The notes below the pieces were generated by a model. It was not told where the DNA came from. It saw only the letters and a list, made by a program, of their open reading frames with translations, and ran no database searches. The translations under genes and the position numbers were made by a program. A DNA stretch of 64,000 nucleotides from Stropharia rugosoannulata. Lineage: Eukaryota > Basidiomycota > Agaricomycetes > Agaricales > Strophariaceae. Below, piece after piece: positions 33,614 through 44,894 of the stretch. Each line of letters opens with the position of its first letter. Within the stretch, counting starts at the first letter, position 1. The DNA lies in the NCBI GenBank assembly GCA_028532985.1, contig JANCIK010000004.1:2852001-2916000 (forward strand), given 5' to 3'.

Positions 33614-35477
33614 ATGGCCCACTACCCGCAGGACCCCCCGCGCCCCGCCGCCATCCGCCGCAAGTCGTCCGCCCAGAACCTGCTCCTCTTCAAGTCCAGC
33701 TCCCCGTCCCCCGCCCCCGTCCCCCCGCCCCTCACTCTCGCCCATCCCAACGGCGCCAACGCCACCACGCTCTCTTTCGCATCCGCCGCCACCCCGACCT
33801 CCGCCACCCCCGTTGCCCGCGAGTGGGACGCCCAGTCCCTCCACTCGGACTCCGTCGGCTCCACTCTCGCCGGCACACAGAGCCCGCCCCTCAACCAGGG
33901 CACGTCCGTCGAGTACCTCCGCGACCTCGTCCAGAAACGCATCATCACTCTCACCTACATCCGCAACATACACGAGGGGTGCGTGTCGTCCCGTCCCCCC
34001 CTCCGCCGTGCTGACCCCCCTTCGCAGCCGCAGCCACTGGTTCCACACCATCCTAATCTCCCGCACAGAGCTCGACAAGGTGTTCAATAACACCGATATG
34101 AAGAAGCGGTCCGTCTGTTCATTTCTCGTGCTGTGCACAGGCTGACCTGCATATATGCAGCACCGCTCGCTTCGCCGTCCTCGGCCTCTCGCTGTCAACC
34201 CTGCTGGACATCAATCAGCCTGCCGACCTACTGCGCGGCCTCCTCAACACCGTCACCGAGTACGACCAGGCAAAGGAAGAGGGGGATGGTAAATCAAAAC
34301 TAGTGCGCGCTGTCTGTGATCTACAGTATGTCAATCATTGACACCCCGCGCATATATCCAGCCCCGCAGAATATTCAAGGGCAAACCATCCAAAAAGAAC
34401 GCATCAGGCATCGCAGAGTACACCGGATCGTACACAGACGGTTCTGCCGACGCGTCCTACCTCACCGCGCCGTCCATCGTGAGTGTCCCCTCTGTTCCTC
34501 CGCACTTGCGATCACATCACTCATAGCCAACCCCTAGCCCTTCCCCCTCGACTACCAGCAAACACTACTCTCCCTGCTTGACGTCCTATCAGAATTATAC
34601 AACAAAATATCGAAAATGCTTGGTCCGTCGCCATTCCCACACCCTTCGCAACATATGATGGGCCCCCTCGGCCTGCTCTCCCCACACCCCGGTGTCTCCT
34701 ACCTCTTCTCAAACGAAAGCTCGCTGTCGTCACAAAATCTCGCAGCAGGTGCCAATCAAAATCCGAACCCCTACCACCAGTCAAACCCCAACCTTCACCA
34801 GATGTACCCGAGTAATATGTCCGGCCTGCCTGCGCCCGGCATGAGTGAGGGCGAACTAAGTGGGAGTCTATGGGACATCGCGCATGCTGGCATAGGTACG
34901 AATGCCCTTCTAGGCGGCGGCTTCCCAAATACAATTGGCGGGTGGAATAATACTCATGGGGAGATGGTGCTAAAGATCGACGCGAAACTAAAGGTACGTT
35001 TTCTTGCGTTGTATTTTCTTGGCCCCTTTCCACTTCCTACCCCGCACCCCTTCATATGCGCGCTTAGTGCTTAGCGGTGTAGCTTGCGCTTGTCGCTTGG
35101 CGCTGGTATGTTCCCGGGCCCTATGTATGGTATGTGCCCCAGGGCCCGGACAATCATTGCGCATGATTTGAGCGTCCGTACTTATGCGCACCGTTTTCAT
35201 TTTTGATTTTTGCCTGTCATTCTTCTCTGCTGCATGAGCTTATGCTGATTGATCGATTGTTTGATGCCCCTCTGCTTCTCTTCGCTTACATCGGCGTGGG
35301 CGTGCCTGATAACGAACACGCAAACAGAAAATTACCTCGGCGCTGCTCAAGGACCTCGACGCGTTTGCGCGGAATGGCATCAAGGACGAGCTAGCATCGC
35401 TGGACCCGCTGTTGCGTAACCTCGGAAATGGCGCGATGGATGACAAGAAGATTATGTATGACTTTGAGGGCATGTGA
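33614..35477 (+). CDS. Conserved fungal protein of unknown function (443 residues)
   Basis: I do not recognise a named family. Six exons (33614-33978, 34028-34108, 34161-34288, 34327-34478, 34538-34993, 35328-35477) sum to 444 codons. The N-terminus is Pro/Ser/Ala-rich and probably disordered. A compact, conserved-looking helical part follows: SVEYLRDLVQKRIITLTYIRNIHEG, HWFHTILISRTELDKVFNN and FAVLGLSLSTLLDI..PADLLRGLLNTVTEYD. A basic segment (RRIFKGKPSKK) comes next, then DYQQTLLSLLDVLSELYNKISKML, a Ser/Asn/Pro/Gly/Leu-rich low-complexity stretch and a final KITSALLKDLDAFARNGIKDELASLDPLLRN helix. There is no signal peptide or membrane helix. The last intron is long for this region (334 nt). 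It shares a divergent promoter with NTF2. Confidence 0.82.
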
Positions 35478-36699
35478 CGCGTGCCTGCACCTGCGCGCGG
35501 GCGCGGCACTGGCGACCCCTTAGTTCGCTCATTGAATGGCCCGCGGTGTAGCGCCGCGAAGCTCTGTATTTTTAAGGGACGACGACGACGACGCATGGAT
35601 GGATTATCGACGCTTGCTTCCTGTTGCACAGCGGAACGCCAAACTTGGAGAACTGTATGGGGGTTACGTACGGCGGCCCGTCTGTCCTTGCTCTTATTGT
35701 TCTCCAGGGGGCGTGGAGCTATCTTTTATCTTGCAGTGACAGGTGTCTGTGTGCGACTGCCTACGCCTACGCCTTCTGGCCACCACGCGGGTATCTCACA
35801 GGGAATCGAGCGAGGATAAATGTTCTGCGAGCAAGCGCGACCATCGGACGAGGCTAGCAAGGAGGGGCTGAGACGGGATGTGGAAAAGTATCAAAGAGAC
35901 GTTTCATACGGGCCTTGGACTCCCTGGGACCGAGGCTCGATTCGCGGATTCATGGATATATGCACACGCCTCGGGTGTCGGGGCGCGCCTTCACTTTTTT
36001 TCAGTTTTTCTCATGTGCGTATGCAGCGTGCGTGCATGGACGGGATGTTTACTTTTTTTTGGCTTGTTTCATTTCATTTTTGTTTTCTTCTTCTGACTTG
36101 GGAGGCATCTGTATCATATCCCTTTCGACCTTCTTCCCGGCTGGACTGCGTGGACGCTTTGCGGTGCGGTGCGTTACTGACATACAGTAAGTGCACTGTG
36201 CTCAAGTGCCCACCCTGGCTGTGGGTACATATTCCCGTATCTTCTTTTTGGATGCGGAGTTTTTTTTATTGGATTTTGTATTCTCATTCATTTCATGCCT
36301 CCCTCGTCCTCTCTCCCCCTTGGTTACCTTGTTCATTCTCCTCCCCTTCGCTGTTCAATACTTAATTCATTACTTACGGATTTAGACGCTGGGTATGATA
36401 TACTTACATGTCACGATATAGATGGAGACTACATTTTGCATACCACCACCACCACCACCCCACTATTATAGCCACCACCATTCCATACCACACCGTTACA
36501 TACCACACGTAACATATCGTAGCGTACATGCATTTGGCTTGTCCCTTGCATGCTTAATTTTTTGCTAAATAGGCCGTATGTAGTATATATTTCGTTGGGC
36601 GTCTACGGTACGTCCTGCTCTGTCGACGCGCTGTCATCACATTTATTATCTGCGGGTAGTACAGAGTTGAGATGTTGACCAACAATACCTGGATATATG
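35478..36699. other. Intergenic, T-rich, with an (ACC)n tract
   Basis: This holds the 3' region of the preceding gene. A 181-codon frame (35820-36365) is rich in Phe/Ser/Leu because of T-runs and shows no motif, so it is not annotated. An (ACC)6 tract lies at 36442-36459, with related CCACCA and TACCACAC repeats to about 36520. Confidence 0.45.
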
Positions 36700-37745
36700 G
36701 AGAAGTCAGTAATACAGCTGGTTGCCTGGTTGCTATGGATGTATATAGGTCCTGGATGACCATTCCGTCATCCAGGAAGTTCGCTGAAAAATATTCGAGG
36801 TACTTACATAAATCGGAAGAGGTTCGCGTGGCTTGGCTATATAGAGACAAAAGGCAGACTCTTTCTCTAGGCACGTTTGATCCTTGACTCGCAGACAATT
36901 CCGAGAGAAATCAACCTCAATCGCATCTGGTTTATTGGAATCAAAGAATCGACGTGCAAAGTTTGCAAGGACGTGCATTGCTGACCGAATATTGTCTTCC
37001 TTTTAAGTCTTCCACGTCATTACATAAACCGGACCGTCTTCCACAAATATTTCAACGAATATGAAGGGGGCACAACAAGATTCCCAAGGAGTAAGGAACA
37101 TGATTTGAAAGACGTTGTCAGCTTCAGACGGCTCAGTTGCGGGAGATGAAGAATCGGGAAGGATGTAGTGCTGTTAGGCAGCTCCTCGTGATGAAGTTCG
37201 AGAAAGTGCAAGTTGGAAGCAGTGCTGAGAACGGCAAATAGCTCAGAAATCTTTATGCTGTTTCCATGCAATGCCAATAAACGTAGCTGACATAGCCATG
37301 GAGAAACGGTGGTCTCGGGTGGTGTAGTTCTGTAGTTTTGGTGTATTGTGCGCAAACAGCACAGAGCTGTCCCGCTCCATCCCTACTTTTCTCGGTTCAA
37401 AGCAGATATCAAATTCTTGCAGATGCGGTGCGGGAAGAGTAAGAAAGTTCCACTGCACATAATCTACATAACCCCATGCGGTAGTAGGGACAATGAAGAG
37501 AACATTCTCGACCCGTTGCCAGTTGCCATTCACGAGAGCAGTAAAGGTGCTAAGCAGCGTGGGGAGCATTGATCTTGGGGGACATTTTGCCTTGTTTCCC
37601 AAGAGCCACCTTGTGCTCAAATCGATGAATTTTGCCCACAATGTCGTTGACATACTTGAGATGTGAGTATTGTTGTTTTGAGAGCGCCCGTATAAGCGAA
37701 CATGTCTGCGTTTTTCTCCACCATCAACAGTAGAAGCTCGCTATG
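36700..37745 (-). pseudogene. F-box family relic 3
   Basis: Read on the minus strand from about 37745, pieces of the F-box family appear in changing frames. First come LLLMVEKNADMFAYTGALKTTILTSQVC, with the REWRDAI segment missing, and TLWAKFIDLS. Next come WNFLTLPAPHLQEFDICFEP and VLFAHNTPKLQNYTTRDHRFSM (about 37450-37310), and later LANFARRFFDSNKPDAIEVDFSRN (about 36970-36890), matching LAQRARRFFEINKPNAITVRY of the intact gene. Several stops and frameshifts separate the pieces and the C-terminal third is absent. It lies immediately 3' of the intact copy in the same orientation, suggesting tandem duplication followed by decay. Confidence 0.8.
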
Positions 37746-38176
37746 AAGTCTCCGAATGGGGCAAGGTAAGCTTGGTTCCATGACGATTCGTACAGAGTGT
37801 ACTATGTATGTAAATGCCAGGTCATGTAAGCAGACAAGCGCTAATACTTATACGTATCGTGAGTTAAGTCAAGAAAGCAAGAAAGGTAAGAGATTTTATC
37901 AGTACAAGTTAGTTTTTGCACTACAACACTCGAATTTTCCACAAAAGATATTTGAATTTACATATTGAACGAAGGTCTCCAGATTGATCGATGATCCCTA
38001 ACCCGATTCAGCCTGAAAATAAGCTGAAAAGGGATCCAATTGGGGTGAGCAACGGAGTATTATGAGTCGGCGTAAAAGAGATGGAAACAGTTAGTCCATT
38101 ACTGTATGAGCATGTGAAAAAATTGGATTTACGATGTGTGGCCGGAGATATGAACCATCCCTGTTGATAAATCATA
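37746..38176. other. Spacer between F-box relic 3 and the intact copy
   Basis: About 430 bp, AT-rich. It is the 3' side of the intact F-box gene. No other gene is seen. Confidence 0.4.
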
Positions 38177-39856
38177 TCAATCTCCACGAAAATCTAATAT
38201 GCGTGGATTTCCGCTCCCGCAGACGTATTCCGTCTTTAAGTCTCCGTCAAATCCGTGGTAGACGTGCAAAACTGTCAGCCCAGTGAATTCTTCCAGAAAA
38301 CTATAGTCGGACAATGCCCACTTCTGCGTATCATTCAGCCTCAGATTGGCGATGGGACAGTTCATATTTTTTCTGAGCTTGATGAACTCGTACAGAGGAC
38401 TGTTATTCTTTCTGTTTTGCAGATCTGAGTAGCCGCGTTCCATCCCTATATTTAGGACACTGAGGGAAGGTAGACAAATATCCTTTTTGTCATAGTTAGC
38501 ACTTTTTGGCGAAATCCCATCTCCAGTAGTACCAGTGTTTGCCAAAGCCTTGTTTGTCATTACCTTCGAACAAGAAAGTTTCTGGAAATAATCCAAGTCT
38601 TTATGGTGGATATTAAGAGCTTTGACGCGTGGTAGACATGCCAAGAAAGATAATATCGTCTCGTAGACTTCATAAGAATAGTTATAGCCGCCCATATCAA
38701 GTCTAAGATCAGTGACTGCAGCGAGTTCTGGGATAGCCATTTGCATGAGCAGGGTCCGAAATTCACATTCTGTTGGATATGCCCTGTAAATGGAGAAAGT
38801 AGACTGCTTTTGAGATAAATGATCCATGAATATTAGCACATCCCCTTGAACGTAGCGAACTGTAATTGCATTTGGCTTGTTTATTTCAAAGAAACGCCGT
38901 GCGCGTTGTGCAAGGAGGAGGAATGCAGTCCGGGCTTCCTCTTCCTTTTCTTCTTCCTCACGATTTGGACGAAAAGAAAATACCGATAATGTGGATTTCA
39001 AAGAGCAAGAGTATGGTGTAACAAGATGCTGGAGGAAAATGATATATGCCTCCAAAGAGGATGAGAGTTTAAGACTTTCAAGTTTCGGGAGATGAAGAGT
39101 AGTGAAATTAAGAGCAGAAAGTGAAGCAGCACTAGCATCGCGAGGAATATACAATTTCACCAATTCGAGATGAAGAAGACCGGAAGTTGTACCGAGAACG
39201 GTGAAAAGTTCGAATATGTTCAGTCTTGCATGCAATGAACGTAGTTGGCCTACCCATGGTGCCTTGACTGAGAACCGGAGGCCATTGGATGTGAAATGTT
39301 GCAGCTTTGGCGCGTGATGTGAGAATAGCGCATTGTCATCCGCCGTCCCAACTGAGAAATCCCAGGGGCGGAAGATATCAAATGTTTGGATATGGGGTGC
39401 GGGAAGAGTAAGAAAAGACCACTGTCTAGAGCTTTCCGCTTTATCCAGCGAAGTAATAACAGCGTAGGACCCACGGACGACAAGCTTCTCAATTCTGTAC
39501 CAGGTTTGACCTATGATCCTAAGAAGAGTGGGGATTAGACCTTGGGAGTATCTTGATACGTCTGCCCTTATCCATATCAGAGACTCGCCACTTCTCCGGA
39601 TGAGCTCATCCGCCCACCACTCCTGTACTTGTTGGTTGACAGAATGAGACAGGAAGAGTATGTCGAAATCGATGAGCTTCCCCCACAAAGTTGGCCTGCT
39701 AAGGATTGCATCCCTCCACTCTCGGCATACTTGGGAGTTGCGTACTGTCATTTTGAGTGCGTCTTTATTCTCAAACATGTCGGCGTTCTTCTCCAATATG
39801 ACCAGTAGGATTTCGCAAGGCAGTCCTTGAGTATAACAGGTTCTGTTTGAGCTCAT
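38177..39856 (-). CDS. F-box/leucine-rich-repeat-like protein, intact copy (559 residues)
   Basis: This is one uninterrupted exon, unusual in this intron-rich window. The N-terminus shows an F-box-like region: LPCEILLVILEKNADMF, then VRNSQVCREWRDAILSRPTLWGKLIDFD. The rest has irregular leucine-rich blocks, such as FLTLPAPHIQTFDIF, LRSLHARLNIFELFTVLGTTSGLLHLEL, TLHLPKLESLKLSSS, ELAAVTDLRLDM, ILSFLACLPRVKALNIHH and EEFTGLTVLHVY, typical of agaricomycete F-box proteins. Such proteins would link substrates to an SCF ubiquitin ligase through Skp1; here this is inferred, as Skp1 contact residues cannot be checked by eye. Four dead relatives lie in the same 64 kb, so this is the surviving member of a locally expanded, rapidly turning-over family. 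No stop or frameshift is seen. Confidence 0.85.
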   Translation of the reverse strand: MSSNRTCYTQGLPCEILLVILEKNADMFENKDALKMTVRNSQVCREWRDAILSRPTLWGKLIDFDILFLSHSVNQQVQEWWADELIRRSGESLIWIRADVSRYSQGLIPTLLRIIGQTWYRIEKLVVRGSYAVITSLDKAESSRQWSFLTLPAPHIQTFDIFRPWDFSVGTADDNALFSHHAPKLQHFTSNGLRFSVKAPWVGQLRSLHARLNIFELFTVLGTTSGLLHLELVKLYIPRDASAASLSALNFTTLHLPKLESLKLSSSLEAYIIFLQHLVTPYSCSLKSTLSVFSFRPNREEEEKEEEARTAFLLLAQRARRFFEINKPNAITVRYVQGDVLIFMDHLSQKQSTFSIYRAYPTECEFRTLLMQMAIPELAAVTDLRLDMGGYNYSYEVYETILSFLACLPRVKALNIHHKDLDYFQKLSCSKVMTNKALANTGTTGDGISPKSANYDKKDICLPSLSVLNIGMERGYSDLQNRKNNSPLYEFIKLRKNMNCPIANLRLNDTQKWALSDYSFLEEFTGLTVLHVYHGFDGDLKTEYVCGSGNPRILDFRGD

Positions 39857-40165
39857 GGCGAGGAAAGAAGAATTAGTGTCTAGTAAGTAAGTTAAATCGA
39901 AGCCACTGTTGGCATAAAAAGTTTATCTTTGTTTACTGAGTTCTCACCATCTACCAAGCATGTGGGCGCTAGTAGTCCAGTACACTGTGGGCTTGTTTTT
40001 TCAACGACTTACGTGACTTCTGCGTATCATACGCAATATACCATCCTACGCACCTGGTCCCCAATGAAAGTATCTTATTCAACTTTCAAATTATTATGGC
40101 CGTTTGATAAGTCGTCTTCCTGCCTGGATTAACTGACACTGACACCGACCTTTGAGCCTTTTGGA

Positions 40166-40735
40166 TCAAATTGGACACAGGTCATTAATATGGGGGGTGT
40201 GAGTCGCAATGAACACAGGTTGCGCGGCCATGGGGCCTCGACCGAAAACAATCAATCTTGTCAAGCATTGTCCTGCCCTAATAGCGGGGCATTGTATGAA
40301 AATAGGGAGTTCAGTGCATCGAATCGTAGCTGCTACGCGTACAAGAGAATCGAATTTTCGAAGACCCAGGAAGAGTAGGAAGCGATAACTACTCAGGTTC
40401 CGAACATCGAAAGCGGGTTCAACAAAAGTACTTGTCACGACTCCTTGCCAGTTCTTGCACGCGGTATCAAAAAAGAAGCATTCGAATTCCCCAAACAGAA
40501 AGAGATATCGCGTCAAGCCTGTTGATCCAGAACGCGACACCGCCGCTTCTGCGCAGGAGTTCGTCTGTCCACCAAAGACGATCAGAGTGACCTCTCACTT
40601 CAAGAATTCTGTCGTATTCAATGAGTTTCGCCCGCAAAGATGGCAAGTTGAGAAACTTGCCAGAGCCGTATACGTGCGATGTAATACTCAGTACGTATCT
40701 CCATTTTGAGAGCATCTCATGATCAATACGCGAAC
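40166..40735 (-). pseudogene. F-box family relic 4 (short 5' fragment)
   Basis: Minus-strand pieces include LPSLRAKLIEYDRILEVRGHSDRLWWTDELLRRSGGVAFWI (about 40650-40520), corresponding to TLWGKLIDFDILF...EWWADELIRRSGESLIWI in the intact gene. More weakly related sequence follows in a shifted frame towards 40170. Only the first third of the gene is recognisable and frames are broken. It lies 5' of the intact F-box gene in the same orientation. Confidence 0.65.
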
Positions 40736-42112
40736 ATGATGTAATTCATTTCCACTACAATGCCTAGGAGTCAGAAGGAAAGTCGAATAAAGCATTCTCT
40801 GAGCTGGTTGTCACTGTGAACAAGTGAATGAGGGTCCCTAGGTGGCGCAAGCCCAACGCGAGTCATGCATTAGACAAGCTGCTAGGTTCGGAACAAGCCC
40901 ATTTGTCAGCGGCCGGTGTTTATTTGTATGTAATTATGGTTGGTTGCACGCTGCAAGCCCTGACAAGGGGCTTGCTTCAGAGTCCGTCGTTTGAGGGGGT
41001 TTACTCTCACTCGACGCTTGGCGCGAGTTCTCCACCAAATCGCTTCAAATAAGTTGTAGTATGTACACATACATAGGCAGCATGTGTTGGTATACTTTGA
41101 TTACCTTCGCGTTATCAAGTGAATTTATTATACAAACTTTGATGTGCTATATTCAGACCTGAATAAAAACATCTTCCTAGCACAATCTACATTAAACCAA
41201 ATCCTTTGTACATGTACATAGGTACTTCTGTGTTGATTTTAAAGCTTTTCACAAATTTTGGTGTCCATAGCTCAAACCCGTACTGCTTAATTCGACTTAC
41301 ATTGAGGATCGACGATGGAAAATGAATAGTTTACGTGGTCACGTGTTAAAGCGCACCTTTGCACGCAGCCTCTCACAGAGGGCGCTTGGACAAGTATCAG
41401 AGAGAATATGCTCATAATTGCCTGAATAAGATAATTTGTACTGCTAGTACATATATTGAATGCATATTGTGTGCGTACCTAGTAGTGTCTGCCTTAGATG
41501 CACGGTTATAACCCTGTGTGACGGGGCCGTGACAGCAGCCCAGTCGACAATGAAATGACTTTTTGAGTTTCTATTCGACACTCTGGTTACAATAAAAATG
41601 TATGAGAGGTTTAGAGCAAGTAAAAGTATCTATCAGGGAAGATTGAAGCTCCAGAGAGATGTACTTGGGATGATAAATGAAATATAGTGAGATCTGATGT
41701 TTTGCACATCAATCTTTCTTTAACATACTTATTCATGTAGGAATTTTATTTCTAAGTACATTGCATTGTTTCAATGTATATTCAGTTTATAGTTTGTGTT
41801 TTTACTTAGGGTGAGCACCGAGTCTTAAGGTATAGCGTCGATGAACAATGATCATATTTTTTTGATGGACTCGGAAGCAAGCCCCTTCTGCGAAGGTGCC
41901 GCTGCTTGCGCGCGCCGGAGCAGCCGGCGGCTTGCTCCGAACCTAACAAGCTGCGGCCAGCGCCGCAGCTTGCCTTGGTTATCGTCTGTTTGGCTTTGGC
42001 GTCCGCAGTACACACCTCATCTGCCGCGCAGGCTCGATCATTGTCCTCAAGTACTTAGTCCCCTTTCTTTAAACATCACCCGCATACCCATTCCTCCACG
42101 AACACCTAGAAT
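40736..42112. other. Upstream region of the dynamin gene
   Basis: No coding sequence is supported. Most of it is the inverted-repeat structure described above; the 150 bp from 41954 to the ATG would hold the core promoter and leader of the dynamin gene. Confidence 0.45.
40873..41953. repeat. Inverted-repeat pair flanking an AT-rich interior
   Basis: The left arm (40873-40988) has two boxes: a CAAGCTGCTAGGTTCGGAACAAGCC-like segment (start CAAGCTG, core TAGGTTCGGA) and, about 65 bp on, AAGGGGCTTGCTTCAGAGTC. Both recur in reverse complement, in mirrored order, in the right arm (41864-41953: GACTCGGAAGCAAGCCCCTT, then GGCTTGCTCCGAACCTAACA). The arms are imperfect and about 90-115 bp long, around some 875 bp of AT-rich DNA with no gene. 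This could be a non-autonomous inverted-repeat element or two copies of a dispersed repeat in opposite orientation. No target-site duplication was established. Confidence 0.6.
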
Positions 42113-44894
42113 ATGTCTACAAGTACAGCTGGTCTCGGCACAGAGATCGTAGGCGTTGTCAACAAGCTCCAAGATGTCTTTACATCCATCGGTGCAGGCT
42201 CAGGCAGCCAGGCCGGCATTGACCTGCCTCAAATTTGTGTGTTGGGCAGTCAGAGCAGTGGAAAAAGTAGTGTTCTAGAGGTGCGCTGGAACATAAAATT
42301 GTCCTGTGTTGCTCCGCTTCGATGCTCAACAAGTCGAACAGAACATTGTCGGTCGGGACTTCCTGCCTCGTGGTACTGGAATAGTGACGCGGCGCCCACT
42401 GGTATGTTGCGAGCCTCTTCGTAATCGATTCATGTACTAACTGCGGGGCTTAGGTACTCCAATTGATTAATAGGCCTGCCCAAGCAGGAGGTGCGTATAC
42501 AAATATAGTGGTCGCTTAGCACCCATTAACCATGCAACCCCCTGTTCATCAGCCAACGGCGTCGACAAATCAGCAGACAAAGCAGCAAATGCTGACGAGT
42601 GGGGCGAGTTCCTGCATCTTCCTGGGGAGAAGTTTTATGATTTCCACAAGATTCGGGACGAGATTGTACGCGACACTGAAGCGAAGACAGGCAAGAATGC
42701 AGGCATCTCCCCCCAACCCATCAACCTGCGCATATACTCCCCGAATGTGCTGACGCTCACCCTTGTCGATCTTCCTGGGCTGACGAAGGTGCCCGTTGGA
42801 GACCAGCCGCGTGATATTGAGAAGCAGATTCGTGAAATGTTGCTCAAGTATATCTCAAAACCCGCATGTATTATCCTCGCGGTTACAGCTGCAAATACAG
42901 ATTTGGCAAACTCGGATGGACTAAAGATGGCGCGAGAGGTTGATCCAGAGGGCACGAGGACTATTGGAGTGTTGACGAAAGTGGATCTGATGTGCGTAGC
43001 TGTTTTTTCTTTTTGTGCACTGTCGTTGATCCATTGCCATTGCACACAGGGACAAGGGAACGGACGTCGTTGACATCCTGGCAGGTCGTATTATCCCGCT
43101 TCGTCTGGGATACGTACCTGTTGTCAACAGAGGGCAACGCGATATTGAAACCAACAAGCCTATCAGCTCTGCTCTGGAAAATGAGCGAGAATTCTTCGAA
43201 AACCATCCTTCTTACAGAAGCAAGGCGACCTTCTGCGGTACCCCGTTCCTCGCCAGGAAGCTCAACATGGTCCGTCAATTTCATGTTAATATTTATTTAT
43301 CAACTAAAGTTGTGGCCATCTCATCCAGATCCTCATGCACCACATTAAAACGACACTGCCTGATATAAAAGCTCGTATTTCTAAGAACCTTGCAACGTAT
43401 AACGCGGAGTTGCAGGCCCTTGGTGGTGGTATGGGCGAAGCCAATTCGGGAAACATCGTGCTTTCTGTCATCACAGAATTTACATCGGAGTTCCGAACGA
43501 CGATTGATGGTAACACCAATGATCTTTCGCTGAACGAATTGTCTGGAGGAGCTAGAATTTCGTTTGTATTCCACGAACTCTTCAACAATGGTGTCAAGAC
43601 TATTGATCCGTTCGACCAAGTGAAAGATGGTGATATCCGAACGATTCTGTACAACTCTTCGGTAAGTTTCATACAATGATTGATCGTCATTTATGCTGTA
43701 CCTATTTCATTAAACTCGTATAGGGCTCGACTCCAGCACTATTTGTCGGCACCGCTGCATTCGAAGTTATTGTGAAACAGCAAATCAAACGTTTGGAGGA
43801 TCCCAGCGTCAAGTGCTGCCAACTTGTGTACGATGAACTCATCAGGATCTTGGGACAACTGCTTGGAAAAGTGGTACGCATATTCCCGCCGTTTTTGTTA
43901 TGGCTGAATACTTATCTTTCACAATAGCAAGCTTTCCGAAGGTATCCCGCTCTGAGAGAGCGCTTCAACGCTGTTGTTGTCAACTTCTTCAAGCAAGCAA
44001 TGAACCCGACGTTGAAACTTGTCCAGGACATGGTTGCGTACGTGTCCCATTATTGTCTTCGTTAGGCTTGCGATTGCTTATCATCCTTCTAGCATGCAAG
44101 CGTGTTACGTCAACACTACTCATCCTGACTTTATTGGTGGCCACAAGGTATGCAACACAATCCAAGCATGTAATCTTCGAATGTTAATTGATATCATTCT
44201 TTGATTCAATCAAGGCAACCGCAATCGTCAGCGAGCGTCTTTCAGCCAACAAACCTCCTACACCTGCTAATGATCCTAAGAACCCACGGTCAGCGGTGAA
44301 CAACAACAAGGATCTGGATGTAGATGCCAAGCAGGAGCAGAGTTTCTTTGGTTCATTCTTTGCCCCTAAAACAGGGCCAAAGAAGAAGGGCGTTGCTGCG
44401 ATGGAAGCGCCTCCACCAAATATCCGCCCACAGAACGCTCTCAACGAGCGGGAGACGATGGAAACCGAGGTCATCAGTAAGTGTTCGAAATAACTTGATC
44501 GCAGAGATGCTGATCTGGACCTCGACTGACTCATAGAACTACTCATCCACTCCTACTTCAACATTGTGAAACGGGAGATGATCGACATGGTGCCTAAGGC
44601 GATCTCGCTGACGCTGGTGAACTATTCGAAGGAGAACCTGCAACGAGAACTGTTGCAGGAGCTGTACAAGCCGGAAGTGCTGGATGAGCTGCTTAAAGAG
44701 AGTGACTTCGTTGTATCCCGAAGGAAGGAACTGCAGACGATGGTCCAGGCACTCAATAAGGCTGAGGAGTACGTCATTTCCTTGCTGTGTACCCATCTTA
44801 TCTACGCGCCGTCTTGTGATGGCCAGGGTATATATATCAACGAACGAATTACTGACATACTCATCTCGTCAATAGGATCGTTGCCGGCGTATAA
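42113..44894 (+). CDS. VPS1: Dynamin-family GTPase, Vps1 type
   Basis: Vps1 is a dynamin-related GTPase acting in vacuolar sorting, endosomal recycling and peroxisome fission. Exons run from the ATG at 42113 to the TAA at 44892-44894. The GTPase motifs are all present: G1 [10 protein letters not shown]2 region [19 protein letters not shown]3 DLPG within [18 protein letters not shown], and G4 TKVD. The middle domain ([78 protein letters not shown]) is followed by a variable Lys/Pro linker with [20 protein letters not shown]-type C-terminus follows ([52 protein letters not shown]). There is no PH or proline-rich domain, which is why I favour Vps1 over classical dynamin. The alternative, Dnm1, has a different insert. 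No damage is seen. Confidence 0.9.

Noticed and set aside
32957..34198. A 413-codon open frame on the minus strand.
   Set aside because: It overlaps spliced NTF2 in another frame of the same strand and the conserved gene on the other strand; its length comes from GC-rich composition.
35820..36365. A 181-codon plus-strand frame rich in Phe, Ser and Leu that could be read as a membrane protein.
   Set aside because: The hydrophobicity comes from T-runs in a 3' flanking region; no recognisable family, no splice structure and no plausible start context.
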